Positions 28,018 through 35,633 of a stretch of 64,000 bases of DNA are shown here, one piece after another (the stretch's first letter is position 1; the number at the start of each line of letters is the position of its first letter). The DNA comes from Comamonadaceae bacterium 2FH (lineage in GTDB: Bacteria > Pseudomonadota > Gammaproteobacteria > Burkholderiales > Burkholderiaceae_C): contig SCMQ01000023.1 of the NCBI GenBank assembly GCA_005503335.1, positions 1 through 64,000 on the forward strand. Direction: 5' to 3'. Both the position numbers and the translations under genes were made by a program. Below the pieces are notes generated by a model that was not told the DNA's origin, ran no database searches, and saw nothing but the letters and a program-made list of their open reading frames with translations.

Positions 28018-29262
28018 ATGACCGACTTTCTCAAGACCAGCCTGAGCCGCCGCACCGTGCTGCAGACCGCCGCCGTAGGCGCCGTGGGCCTGAACCCCGC
28101 CTTGCGCGCCGCCGTCTACGCCCAGGGCTCGGACGCCCCCGAGAAGAAGGAGGTCAAGATCGGCTTCATCCCGCTGACCGACTGTGCCAGCGTGGTCATG
28201 GCCTCGGTGCTGGGCTTTGATCAGAAGTACGGCGTCAAGATCATCCCGACCAAGGAGGCCAGCTGGGCCGGCGTGCGCGACAAGCTGGTCAACGGCGAGC
28301 TCGACTTCGCCCATGTGCTGTACGGCCTGGTCTACGGCGTGCACCTGGGCACGGCAGGCCCAAAGAAGGACATGGCGGTGCTGATGGCTCTGAACAACAA
28401 CGGCCAGGCCATCACCTTGTCCAAGACGCTGGCCGACAAGGGCGCAGTCGACGGCCCTTCGCTGGCCAGTCTGATGGCCAAGGAAAAGCGCGAATACACC
28501 TTCGCCGGCACCTTTCCCACCGGCACGCACGCGATGTGGATGCACTATTGGCTGGCCGCTGCGGGCATCAACCCGGTCGCTGGCGCCAAGCTGATCACCG
28601 TACCGCCGCCGCAGATGGTGGCCAACATGCGCGTGGGCAACATGGACGGCTTCTGCGTGGGCGAGCCCTGGAACCACCGCGCCATCATGGACGGCATCGG
28701 GATCACGGCCAACACAACCCAGGACATATGGAAGGACCATCCCGAGAAGGTGCTGGGCACCACCGGCGAGTTCGTCAAGAAGTATCCGAACACCACGCGC
28801 GCCGTGATGATGGCCGTGCTCGAGGCCAGCAGGTGGATCGACGCCGGCCTGCAAAACAAGATGAAGATGGCCGAGACCGTCGCCCAGAAGGCGTACATCA
28901 ACACCGGCGTCGACGCGATCAACCAGCGCATCCTGGGCCGCTACCAGAACGGCATGGGCAAGACCTGGGACGACCCCAACCACATGAAGTTCTTCAACGA
29001 CGGCGCAGTCAACTTCCCCTACCTGTCCGACGGCATGTGGTTCCTGACCCAGCACAAGCGCTGGGGCCTGCTCAAGGACCACCCCGACTACCTGGCCGTG
29101 GCCAAGCAGATCAACCAGGTCGACCTGTACAAGTCCGTCGCCAGCGCCATGAAGATCAGCGTGCCCAAGGACCCGATGCGCACCAGCAAGCTGATCGACG
29201 GCGTGGTCTGGGACGGCAAGGATCCCAGGAAGTACGCCGACGGTTTCAAGATCAAGGCCTGA
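28018..29262 (+). CDS. nrtA: Nitrate ABC transporter substrate-binding protein
   Basis: A 414-residue NrtA/CmpA-family binding protein for nitrate (possibly nitrite). The N terminus SRRTVLQTAAVGAVG is a twin-arginine type signal, so the protein is exported; this distinguishes it from the cytoplasmic sensor NasS. Family segments are KIGFIPLTDCASVVMA, KEASWAGVRDKLVNGELDFAH and the GEPWNHRAI loop (about residue 220). It starts 26 bases after the leader terminator and is followed by nrtB at 25 bases. Confidence 0.93.
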   Translation: MTDFLKTSLSRRTVLQTAAVGAVGLNPALRAAVYAQGSDAPEKKEVKIGFIPLTDCASVVMASVLGFDQKYGVKIIPTKEASWAGVRDKLVNGELDFAHVLYGLVYGVHLGTAGPKKDMAVLMALNNNGQAITLSKTLADKGAVDGPSLASLMAKEKREYTFAGTFPTGTHAMWMHYWLAAAGINPVAGAKLITVPPPQMVANMRVGNMDGFCVGEPWNHRAIMDGIGITANTTQDIWKDHPEKVLGTTGEFVKKYPNTTRAVMMAVLEASRWIDAGLQNKMKMAETVAQKAYINTGVDAINQRILGRYQNGMGKTWDDPNHMKFFNDGAVNFPYLSDGMWFLTQHKRWGLLKDHPDYLAVAKQINQVDLYKSVASAMKISVPKDPMRTSKLIDGVVWDGKDPRKYADGFKIKA

Positions 29263-29287
29263 GGCCGCATTCAGCAAGGAGCACCCC

Positions 29288-30229
29288 ATGGTCAGTGCCG
29301 TTTTCCACTCCCCCCTCGCGATGCCGGGCAGCGCGCCGGCCGCCGCCGCGGCGCGGCCCGCCGCGCCTCAGCCGGTCGCGCCCGCGGCCTCGGCCGCCAA
29401 CGAGCCCGTGAAGCCGGACCAGGCCCAGCCCGCGCGCCCCGGCTTCGACTGGCGCGGCCTCTGGCTCAGGGTGCTGCCGCCGCTGCTCGGCCTGGGCTTT
29501 CTGATCGGCCTCTGGGCCCTGGTGTCGGTCACCACCGGCGCCAGCATCCCCGGCCCGGCCGAGACCTGGCAGCAGGCGGTCGAGGTGTTCAGCGACCCCT
29601 TCTACCGCAAGGGCCCGAACGACCAGGGCGTGGGCTGGAACGTGCTGTCCTCGCTGCAGCGCGTGGCCCTGGGCTTCGGCCTGGCCGCCGTGGTCGGCAT
29701 CCCGGTAGGCTTCATGATCGGGCGCTTCGGCTTCCTCGCGCGCATGTTCAACCCGCTGATCAGCCTGCTGCGCCCGGTCTCGCCGCTGGCCTGGCTGCCG
29801 ATCGGCCTGCTGGTGTTCAAGGGCGCCAACCCGGCCGCGATCTGGACCATCTTCATCTGCTCGATCTGGCCCATGATCATCAACACCGCCGTGGGCGTGC
29901 AGCGCGTGCCCAGCGACTACATGAACGTGGCGCGCGTGCTCAACCTGTCCGAGTGGAAGATCGTCACCAAGATCCTGTTCCCCGCGGTGCTGCCCTACAT
30001 GCTGACCGGCGTGCGCCTGGCCGTGGGCACGGCCTGGCTGGTGATCGTCGCCGCCGAGATGCTGACCGGAGGCGTGGGCATAGGCTTCTGGGTCTGGGAC
30101 GAGTGGAACAACCTCAACGTCAAGAACATCATCATCGCGATCTTCGTGATCGGCATCGTCGGCCTGGTGCTCGAGTTCGCCCTGATCAAGCTCGCCACCG
30201 CCTTTACCTTCGAAGAGGTGAAATCATGA
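29288..30229 (+). CDS. nrtB: Nitrate ABC transporter permease
   Basis: A 313-residue inner-membrane permease of the NrtB/SsuC type with about six helices and the EAA-type loop DYMNVARVLNLSEWKIVTKILFPAVLP (about residues 215-240). The first ~55 residues are an unusual Ala/Pro-rich extension before the first helix. AAGGAG precedes the ATG. The stop codon overlaps the start of the ATPase gene by 4 bases (ATGA). Confidence 0.94.
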   Translation: MVSAVFHSPLAMPGSAPAAAAARPAAPQPVAPAASAANEPVKPDQAQPARPGFDWRGLWLRVLPPLLGLGFLIGLWALVSVTTGASIPGPAETWQQAVEVFSDPFYRKGPNDQGVGWNVLSSLQRVALGFGLAAVVGIPVGFMIGRFGFLARMFNPLISLLRPVSPLAWLPIGLLVFKGANPAAIWTIFICSIWPMIINTAVGVQRVPSDYMNVARVLNLSEWKIVTKILFPAVLPYMLTGVRLAVGTAWLVIVAAEMLTGGVGIGFWVWDEWNNLNVKNIIIAIFVIGIVGLVLEFALIKLATAFTFEEVKS

Positions 30230-31041
30230 ATGCAGCCGCCAACCCCAAGTTCATCGAGATCCAGGGCGTCGCCCAGACCTTCCCCACCAAGAAGGGCCCC
30301 TTCCCCGCGCTGCGCGACATCGATCTGCGCATCGCCCAGGGCGAGTTCGTCGCGCTGATCGGCCACTCGGGCTGCGGCAAGTCCACGCTGCTGAACCTGA
30401 TCGCCGGCCTGACCCTGCCCACGGAGGGCGTGCTGCTGTGCGCCAACCGCGAGATCGCCGGCCCCGGCCCCGAGCGCGCCGTGGTGTTCCAGAACCACTC
30501 GCTGCTGCCCTGGCTGACCTGCTTCGACAACGTCTACCTGGCCGTCGAGCGGGTGTTCGGCGCCACGGAAAACAAGGCCCAGCTCAAGGCCCGCACCGAG
30601 GCCGCGCTGGCCCTGGTCGGCCTCACGCACGCGGCGCAAAAGCGCCCCGGCGAGATCTCGGGCGGCATGAAGCAGCGCGTGGGCATCGCGCGCGCCCTGT
30701 CCATGGAACCCAAGGTGCTGCTGATGGACGAGCCCTTCGGCGCGCTGGACGCACTGACCCGCGCCCGGCTGCAGGACGAGCTGATGGCCATCGTCGCCAA
30801 GACGCGCAGCACCGTGGTCATGGTGACGCACGACGTGGACGAGGCCGTGCTGCTGGCAGACAAGATCGTGATGATGACCAACGGCCCCGCCGCGACCATC
30901 GGCGAGGTGCTCGCGGTCGAGCTGCCGCGCCCGCGCGACCGCGTGGCCCTGGCCGAGGACGCCGACTACCAGCGCTACCGCAAGGCGGTGATCGACTTCC
31001 TCTACACGCGCCAGGCCCATGTGGAGCGGCTCGCCGCCTGA
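30226..31041 (+). CDS. nrtD: Nitrate ABC transporter ATP-binding protein
   Basis: A 271-residue ABC ATPase that drives nitrate import. Walker A is GHSGCGKST (about residue 46), the Q-loop is FQNHSLLPW, the signature appears as EISGGMKQR and Walker B is LLMDEPFGALD. It lacks the C-terminal binding-protein-like extension of cyanobacterial NrtC, so it corresponds to NrtD/NasD. Start coupled to nrtB by a 4-base overlap. The next gene, a CheA-like kinase, follows after 34 bases. Confidence 0.94.
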   Translation: MNAAANPKFIEIQGVAQTFPTKKGPFPALRDIDLRIAQGEFVALIGHSGCGKSTLLNLIAGLTLPTEGVLLCANREIAGPGPERAVVFQNHSLLPWLTCFDNVYLAVERVFGATENKAQLKARTEAALALVGLTHAAQKRPGEISGGMKQRVGIARALSMEPKVLLMDEPFGALDALTRARLQDELMAIVAKTRSTVVMVTHDVDEAVLLADKIVMMTNGPAATIGEVLAVELPRPRDRVALAEDADYQRYRKAVIDFLYTRQAHVERLAA

Positions 31042-31075
31042 GGCCCGCACCGCACGCTGATCGCCGGTAAGCCCC

Positions 31076-33184
31076 ATGTCCGCCGTCCTGCCCGCCCCCC
31101 TCGCCCCCGCCGCGACCGGCGCCGGGCCGGCCGGGGGGCGCTTCGCGCTGGGCAAGTACCGCGAGATCGTGGTCGCGGTGGCCTTCTTCCTGCTGTTCGA
31201 CCTCGGCGTGCTGGTGCTGAACTTCTACACCTCGTTCCAGATCGCCGAAGACGCGGTCGGCATCAACCTCGCCGGCCGCCAGCGCATGCTCTCGCAGCGC
31301 ACGGCCAAGGCCCTGCTGTCGGTGCAGGCCGCGCGCAGCCAGGGCCTGCCCGCGCGCCAGGAACTCGACGAGCTCGGGAACGCGGTGCGGCTGTTCGACG
31401 TCTCGCTCAAGGGCTTCCAGGCCGGCGCCACCGTGCCCGGCGGCGACGGCCATCCGGTGTTCCTGCCGGCGGCGCAGGGTGCGCGCGCGGCCGAGATCCT
31501 GGCCAAGGCCCAGGCGCTGTGGACGCCCTACCAGCAGCGGCTGGCGCCGGTGCTCGCCGGGGCCCCGACCGAGGCCGAGCTGCAGGCCGCCGCCGACTAC
31601 GCCAAGACCCACAACCTGCAGTTGCTGGGCCTGATGAACGAGCTGACCACCGCGCTCGAGGCCGTGGCCGCGCAGCGCGCCACCACGCTGCGCCTGGTGC
31701 AGACCGGCGGCATCGTGCTGGCGCTCTTGAACTTCGCCTTCATCCTGTTCAAGTTCCTGCGCCGGCTGCGCAGCTCGGACGCGGCCATCGAGGCCGCCAA
31801 CGAGGAAAACCGCGAAATCCTGGCCAGCGTGCGCGAAGGCCTGTTCCTGATGACGCCGGACTTCCGGCTCGGCTCCCAGCTCTCGCAGTCCGCCCGCCAG
31901 TTGTTCGGCCGGGCGCTCAAGCCCGGCGACCCCTTCTTCGAGCTGCTGTCGCCTTTGGTCTCCGAGAAGGTGCTGCGCGACGCGCGCGACTATGTGGAGC
32001 TGCTGTTCTCGCCCCACGTGAAGGAGGCGCTGGTGCAGGACATCAACCCGCTGTCCGAGGTCGAGCTGATGGTGAAGAACCGGCTCGGCCAGGACCAGCG
32101 GCGCCACCTCTCGTTCCACTTCAACCGCGTCCAGGAGGACGGCGCGGTGCGCCACCTGCTGGTCACCGTGCAGGACATCACGGCGCGCATGGAGCTGGCG
32201 CACAAGCTGCAGGCCGAGCGCCAGCGCTCGCAGAAGGAACTGTCCATGCTGCTCAAGGCCCTGGACGCCGACCCGGCGCTGCTGCACCAGTTCGTGACCA
32301 GGGCCGAGGCCGGCCTGCTCGAGGTCAACGAGCTGCTGCGCGGCACGGCCTCGGCGCGCGGCGAGGCGGCCGTCCTCGCGGCCCTGGACCAGGCGGCGCG
32401 CCGCGTCCACGCGCTCAAGGGCGACGCCGCCACGCTGGGCCTGGAGACGCTGGCCGGCCTGGCTCATGCGTTCGAGACCGGACTGCAGCGCATCCGCGAG
32501 TCGGGCGGCAGCGGCGACCTGGGCGAGGCCCTGCTGGCCCTGCCCCTGCCGCTGGAGGAACTGCTGGGCCAGGTGGCGGCGCTCAAGGGCCTGGCCGAGC
32601 GCCCGCGCGGCAGCGAGGCCAAGCCGGTGGCCGGCGAGGCCAGCGAGGAGGCGCTGGCGCGGCTGGCGCAGCAGGTTGCGTCCGACCAGGGCAAGCGCGT
32701 GCGCGCGCAGGTGAGCCTGGACGGCCTGAACGCGCTCGCCGCCGAGACCCGCGACCGGGTGCACGAGATCGCCGTGCAGCTGCTGCGCAACGCGGTAGTG
32801 CACGGCATCGAGGCGCCGGCGCTGCGCCGCAGCGCCGGCAAGGACGCCGAGGGCTGCGTCGAGCTGCAGCTGCAGCGCGCAGGGGCCGAGTGGCAGCTCA
32901 GCGTGCGCGACGACGGCGCCGGCCTGAGCGCGCCGCTGGTGCGCCAGAAGCTGCTGGCCCTGGGCTGGTACAGCCCGCTGCAGCTCGAGCAGCTGGACGA
33001 CCGGCAGGTCATCGCACACATCTTCAGGCCCGGCTTCTCGACCGCCGATGGCCTGTCCCTGCACGCCGGCCGCGGCGTCGGCCTGGACCTGGTGCAGACC
33101 CATGTGCAGCAGCTGGGAGCGCGCATCAAGCTCAGCGCCACGCCGGGCCGCTTCACCGAGTTCAGGATCCGGTTCGCAGCCTGA
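31076..33184 (+). CDS. CheA-like membrane histidine kinase with PilJ/NarX-type sensor segment
   Basis: A 702-residue kinase. Helix 1 (about residues 30-52) and helix 2 (about 207-228) flank a periplasmic segment of about 155 residues whose start, INLAGRQRMLSQRTAKALL, matches the PilJ-type sensor domain related to the nitrate-binding P-box of NarX/NarQ. A PAS-like region (about 240-380) leads to an Hpt domain with the phosphorylatable histidine in RRVHALKGDAATLG (His445), then a CheA-type ATPase: LLRNAVVHGIE (N box), DDGAGL and GRGVGLDLV. No CheW-like P5 domain is present. It sits 34 bases behind the nitrate ATPase gene and 23 bases before a CheY-like regulator, so it is probably cotranscribed with the nitrate transporter. 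Nitrate sensing is inferred. Confidence 0.85.
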   Translation: MSAVLPAPLAPAATGAGPAGGRFALGKYREIVVAVAFFLLFDLGVLVLNFYTSFQIAEDAVGINLAGRQRMLSQRTAKALLSVQAARSQGLPARQELDELGNAVRLFDVSLKGFQAGATVPGGDGHPVFLPAAQGARAAEILAKAQALWTPYQQRLAPVLAGAPTEAELQAAADYAKTHNLQLLGLMNELTTALEAVAAQRATTLRLVQTGGIVLALLNFAFILFKFLRRLRSSDAAIEAANEENREILASVREGLFLMTPDFRLGSQLSQSARQLFGRALKPGDPFFELLSPLVSEKVLRDARDYVELLFSPHVKEALVQDINPLSEVELMVKNRLGQDQRRHLSFHFNRVQEDGAVRHLLVTVQDITARMELAHKLQAERQRSQKELSMLLKALDADPALLHQFVTRAEAGLLEVNELLRGTASARGEAAVLAALDQAARRVHALKGDAATLGLETLAGLAHAFETGLQRIRESGGSGDLGEALLALPLPLEELLGQVAALKGLAERPRGSEAKPVAGEASEEALARLAQQVASDQGKRVRAQVSLDGLNALAAETRDRVHEIAVQLLRNAVVHGIEAPALRRSAGKDAEGCVELQLQRAGAEWQLSVRDDGAGLSAPLVRQKLLALGWYSPLQLEQLDDRQVIAHIFRPGFSTADGLSLHAGRGVGLDLVQTHVQQLGARIKLSATPGRFTEFRIRFAA

Positions 33185-33207
33185 CAGGAAGAGCAAGGGG
33201 GCCCGCC

Positions 33208-33579
33208 ATGCGCATGATGATCGTCGACGACTCCAACATGATCCGCACCCGGATCTCGCGCGTGGTGCAGGACGGCGGGATCTCGGGCATCTCCATCGTC
33301 GGACTGGCGCGCAACGGCGCCGAAGCGCTGCGCATCGCGCGGGCCGCGCAGCCCGAGGTCGTGACCATGGACCTGACCATGCCCGAGATGGACGGCGTGG
33401 AATGCATACGCCAGCTGCTGCGCCTGCTGCCCAGGGTCAACATCCTGGTCGTGAGCGCCCTCAGCGACAAGGCCACCGCGATCGCCGCGCTCAAGCTGGG
33501 CGCGCGCGGCTTCGTGGCCAAGCCCTTCAGCGACGACGAGCTGCGCCTGGCCCTGCTCGACGTCACCGACAGCCATTGA
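33208..33579 (+). CDS. CheY-like single-domain response regulator
   Basis: A 123-residue receiver domain without output domain. The acidic pair is in MIVDDSN (residues 7-8), the phospho-acceptor is Asp55 in TMDLTMPEMDG, the threonine/serine position is VVSALS and the lysine is in VAKPFSDDE (about residue 105). As the kinase upstream has an Hpt histidine and this gene follows directly, it is the obvious phosphotransfer partner. AAGGGGG lies before the ATG. With no output domain it must act by binding another protein. Confidence 0.9.
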   Translation: MRMMIVDDSNMIRTRISRVVQDGGISGISIVGLARNGAEALRIARAAQPEVVTMDLTMPEMDGVECIRQLLRLLPRVNILVVSALSDKATAIAALKLGARGFVAKPFSDDELRLALLDVTDSH

Positions 33580-33587
33580 GATGAAAC

Positions 33588-33668
33588 GCCCCCACGCTTA
33601 TCACTTCGTGTATTCGCTGCCCCCCGAGGGGGCCCAGGCCTCCTTTGGGGCGGCCCGGCAGGAGGCCT
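33588..33668 (+). repeat. Intercistronic GC-rich repeat, copy 6 (before the CheX-like gene)
   Basis: Full-length copy on the plus strand: CCCCCACGCT, TATCACTTCGTGTATTCGCTG (21-base region), CCCCCCGAGGGGGC, then TTTGGGGCGGCCCGGCAGGAGG. The AGGAGG at the end serves as ribosome binding site for the gene starting at 33673. It begins 8 bases after the response regulator stop codon. Confidence 0.9.
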
Positions 33669-33672
33669 GACC

Positions 33673-34131
33673 ATGACCACCCTCAACGAAGCCGAGCTCA
33701 AGCTGTTCGTCGACTCGGTGCGGCGCTACTTCCAGGTCACGACCTCGCAGGAGCCTCAGATCACCTCGGCCTTCCTGGCCACGGGCGACCTGCAGGGCCA
33801 CGACTTCAATGGCCTGGTCAGCTTTTCCGGCAGCTACAACGGCCATGTGCTCGTGTCCATGCCGGCCCCGCTGCTGCGCGAGCTCCTGTTGCTGCAGGGC
33901 GAGACCGACCTGGCCGACGGCAACCTGCTCGACGCGGTCGGCGAAGTCGCCAACACCCTGGCCGGCAATGCGCGCCGGCTGCTGGGCAGCGGCCTCAACA
34001 TCTCGGTACCGGTCAAGCTGCAGGGCGCCTCGGGCGTTAAGGCCCGTGTGCGCCGCCACCCCTACGTGATCACGCTGCGCTGGAACCGCCAGCCGGCCCT
34101 GGTCTGCGTGGACCTGTCCAGGAGGATCTGA
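33673..34131 (+). CDS. CheX-like chemotaxis phosphatase
   Basis: A 152-residue protein resembling CheX/CheC phosphatases, which dephosphorylate CheY-type regulators. The key glutamate and asparagine of the active helix are visible in LLDAVGEVANTLAGNARRLLG (glutamate and asparagine in GEVANTLAGN, about residues 82-91). It follows the kinase and regulator genes, completing a phosphorelay trio. No flagellar or pilus genes are nearby. Family call is from motif and context; a CheX in this setting is unusual. Confidence 0.8.
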   Translation: MTTLNEAELKLFVDSVRRYFQVTTSQEPQITSAFLATGDLQGHDFNGLVSFSGSYNGHVLVSMPAPLLRELLLLQGETDLADGNLLDAVGEVANTLAGNARRLLGSGLNISVPVKLQGASGVKARVRRHPYVITLRWNRQPALVCVDLSRRI

Positions 34132-34158
34132 AACACACCAAAGCTGTGCACCGCACCA

Positions 34159-34203
34159 AAACGCATCATCCAAACCGGCCATTTGAGCCGGATGGGTGCG
34201 TTT
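34159..34203 (+). terminator. Terminator-like hairpin after the CheX-like gene
   Basis: AAACGCA pairs with TGCGTTT, extended by ATCC/GGAT; a smaller CCGGC/GCCGG hairpin is nested inside. The U tract is weak, so termination is uncertain. It separates the nrt-kinase operon from the sigma-54 element of the first narK. Confidence 0.5.
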
Positions 34204-34218
34204 GTGCCCACCCCAGCT

Positions 34219-34234
34219 TGGCATGTTTTTCGCA
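34219..34234 (+). promoter_or_regulatory. Sigma-54-type promoter of narK copy 1
   Basis: TGGCATGTTTTTCGCA has correct -24/-12 spacing, with C in place of T before the -12 GC. The predicted start is near 34245, 35 bases before the ATG. An almost identical element precedes narK copy 2. Confidence 0.72.
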
Positions 34235-34240
34235 CTGAAT

Positions 34241-34267
34241 CTGTGAATCTCCCTTCCCGCTTCACAG
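34241..34267 (+). repeat. Inverted repeat in the narK copy 1 leader
   Basis: CTGTGAA (34241-34247) and TTCACAG (34261-34267), 13 bases apart, directly before the AGAGGA ribosome binding site. The same arms occur at 35597-35622 before narK copy 2. It could be an RNA hairpin or a DNA operator. Confidence 0.6.
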
Positions 34268-34279
34268 AGGATTTGCACC

Positions 34280-35548
34280 ATGGTGGGCTTTCGCAGCTTT
34301 CTCAAGTCAGGGCACTCCCCGACCCTGTTCGCCTCCTTCTTCTATTTCGCCTTCTCCTGCTGCATCTGGGTGATGAACGGGGCCATGGCGCCGTTCATCT
34401 CCGAGACCTACCAGCTCTCGCCGGCCCAGAAGGGCCTGATGCTCTCGATTCCCATCATCGCCGGCGCCTTCATGCGCTTTCCGCTCGGCGTGCTGGCGCA
34501 GTACATCGGCCGCAAGAACGCCACCCTGGTCGAGATGGGCATGATCATCGTGGCCCTGCTGTTCGGCTACTTCTACGTCAGCTCCTACGACAGCCTGCTG
34601 GCCATGGGCGTGCTGCTGGGCATCGCAGGCGCCAGCTTCGGCGTGGCCCTGAGCCTGGGCTCGGGCTCGTTCCCGCCGCGCTACAAGGGCCTGGCCATGG
34701 GCCTGGTCGGCGCGGGCAACGTGGGCACGGCGGTCTCGGTGCTGGTGGCGCCGGCCCTGGCCCAGCGCTGGGGCTGGCAGACCGTCTACGGCATCGCCGC
34801 CCTGGCCATGCTGTTGCCGATGGCGGCCATGATCCTGTTCGGCCGCGAGCCGGATGACGTCGACAGCCACGCCTCGCTGCGCGAACACGCCGCCTGCCTG
34901 TTCGAGAAGGACGGCTGGGCCTTCAGCCTGATCTACGCCGTGACCTTCGGCGGCTTCATCGGCCTCACCACCTTCCTGCCCTCCTACTACTACGACCAGT
35001 TCGGCGTCAGCAAGGTGCAGGCCGGCCAGCTGGCCATGCTGGCCGCCTTCATGGGCGCCGCGGTGCGGGTGTTCGGCGGCTGGATTTCCGACCACTGGGG
35101 CGGCGTGAACACGCTGACCGCCGTGCTGGTCACCGTCGCCATCACCTTGGTGCTCAGCGGTCTGGCGAGCGGCTCGCTGGTCGCCACCACGCTGCTGCTG
35201 ATGCTGTGCTTCGCCGCCCTGGGCGCGGGCAACGGCGCCCTGTTCCAGCTGGTGCCGCTGCGCTGGCCGCTGACCACGGCCGTCGCCGGCTCCATGATCG
35301 GCGAAGCCGGCGCCCTGGGCGGCGGCCTGGTGCCCAACGCCATGGGCCTGTCCAAGCAGTACACCGGCACCTACCTCTGGGGCTTCGTCGGCTTCGCCGT
35401 CTGCGCCGTGATCGTGCTGGGCATGCTGCGCGTGATGCAGATCCGCTGGACCCGCACCTGGGCGGAAAAGGGTGGGCGCGCGCGCCCCGTGGCCCACACG
35501 CCCCCCGCACAGCCCACGCCAGGAGCCCGCGCGACCAGCGCCGAGTGA
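34280..35548 (+). CDS. narK: NarK-type nitrate/nitrite transporter, copy 1
   Basis: A 422-residue major facilitator protein of the nitrate/nitrite porter family with 12 predicted helices. The NNP signatures are GIAGASFGVALSLGSGSFPPRYKG (about residues 113-136) and the second-half GAGNGALFQLVPLRWP (about 315-330). The start is given by AGAGGA and the ATG at 34280. The C terminus has a Pro/Ala-rich tail. It is a close paralogue of the next gene, clearly a tandem duplication including the leader. Sigma-54 control suggests assimilatory rather than respiratory use. Confidence 0.93.
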   Translation: MVGFRSFLKSGHSPTLFASFFYFAFSCCIWVMNGAMAPFISETYQLSPAQKGLMLSIPIIAGAFMRFPLGVLAQYIGRKNATLVEMGMIIVALLFGYFYVSSYDSLLAMGVLLGIAGASFGVALSLGSGSFPPRYKGLAMGLVGAGNVGTAVSVLVAPALAQRWGWQTVYGIAALAMLLPMAAMILFGREPDDVDSHASLREHAACLFEKDGWAFSLIYAVTFGGFIGLTTFLPSYYYDQFGVSKVQAGQLAMLAAFMGAAVRVFGGWISDHWGGVNTLTAVLVTVAITLVLSGLASGSLVATTLLLMLCFAALGAGNGALFQLVPLRWPLTTAVAGSMIGEAGALGGGLVPNAMGLSKQYTGTYLWGFVGFAVCAVIVLGMLRVMQIRWTRTWAEKGGRARPVAHTPPAQPTPGARATSAE

Positions 35549-35574
35549 AGCGAAGCCGCCAACCCGCCCTGGGT

Positions 35575-35590
35575 TGGCACGTTTCTCGCA
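35575..35590 (+). promoter_or_regulatory. Sigma-54-type promoter of narK copy 2
   Basis: TGGCACGTTTCTCGCA: the -24 half is perfect, the -12 half is TCGCA. Predicted start near 35601, inside the 5' arm of the inverted repeat 35597-35622 and 33 bases before the ATG. Confidence 0.75.
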
Positions 35591-35596
35591 CTGGTT

Positions 35597-35622
35597 CTGT
35601 GAACTTTCTTTTACCTTCACAG
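35597..35622 (+). repeat. Inverted repeat in the narK copy 2 leader
   Basis: CTGTGAA and TTCACAG arms, 12 bases apart; the arms are identical to those before narK copy 1 while the loop has diverged, which suggests the arms are under selection. Confidence 0.6.
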
Positions 35623-35633
35623 AGGATTGCACC

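Noticed and set aside
28018-29262. Considered as NasS, the cytoplasmic nitrate sensor partner of NasT
   Set aside because: The N-terminal SRRTVLQTAAVGAVG segment is a Tat-type export signal, and the gene is followed by permease and ATPase genes, so it is the transporter binding protein.
31076-34131. Considered a flagellar or twitching chemotaxis cluster
   Set aside because: No CheW, CheR, CheB, full chemoreceptor, flagellar or pilus gene is present, and the kinase lacks the CheW-binding domain.
34180-34194. Hairpin CCGGC/GCCGG before narK considered as a further ANTAR site
   Set aside because: The loop has seven bases, lacks the A1/G4 pattern and there is no twin hairpin; it is also upstream of the predicted transcript start.
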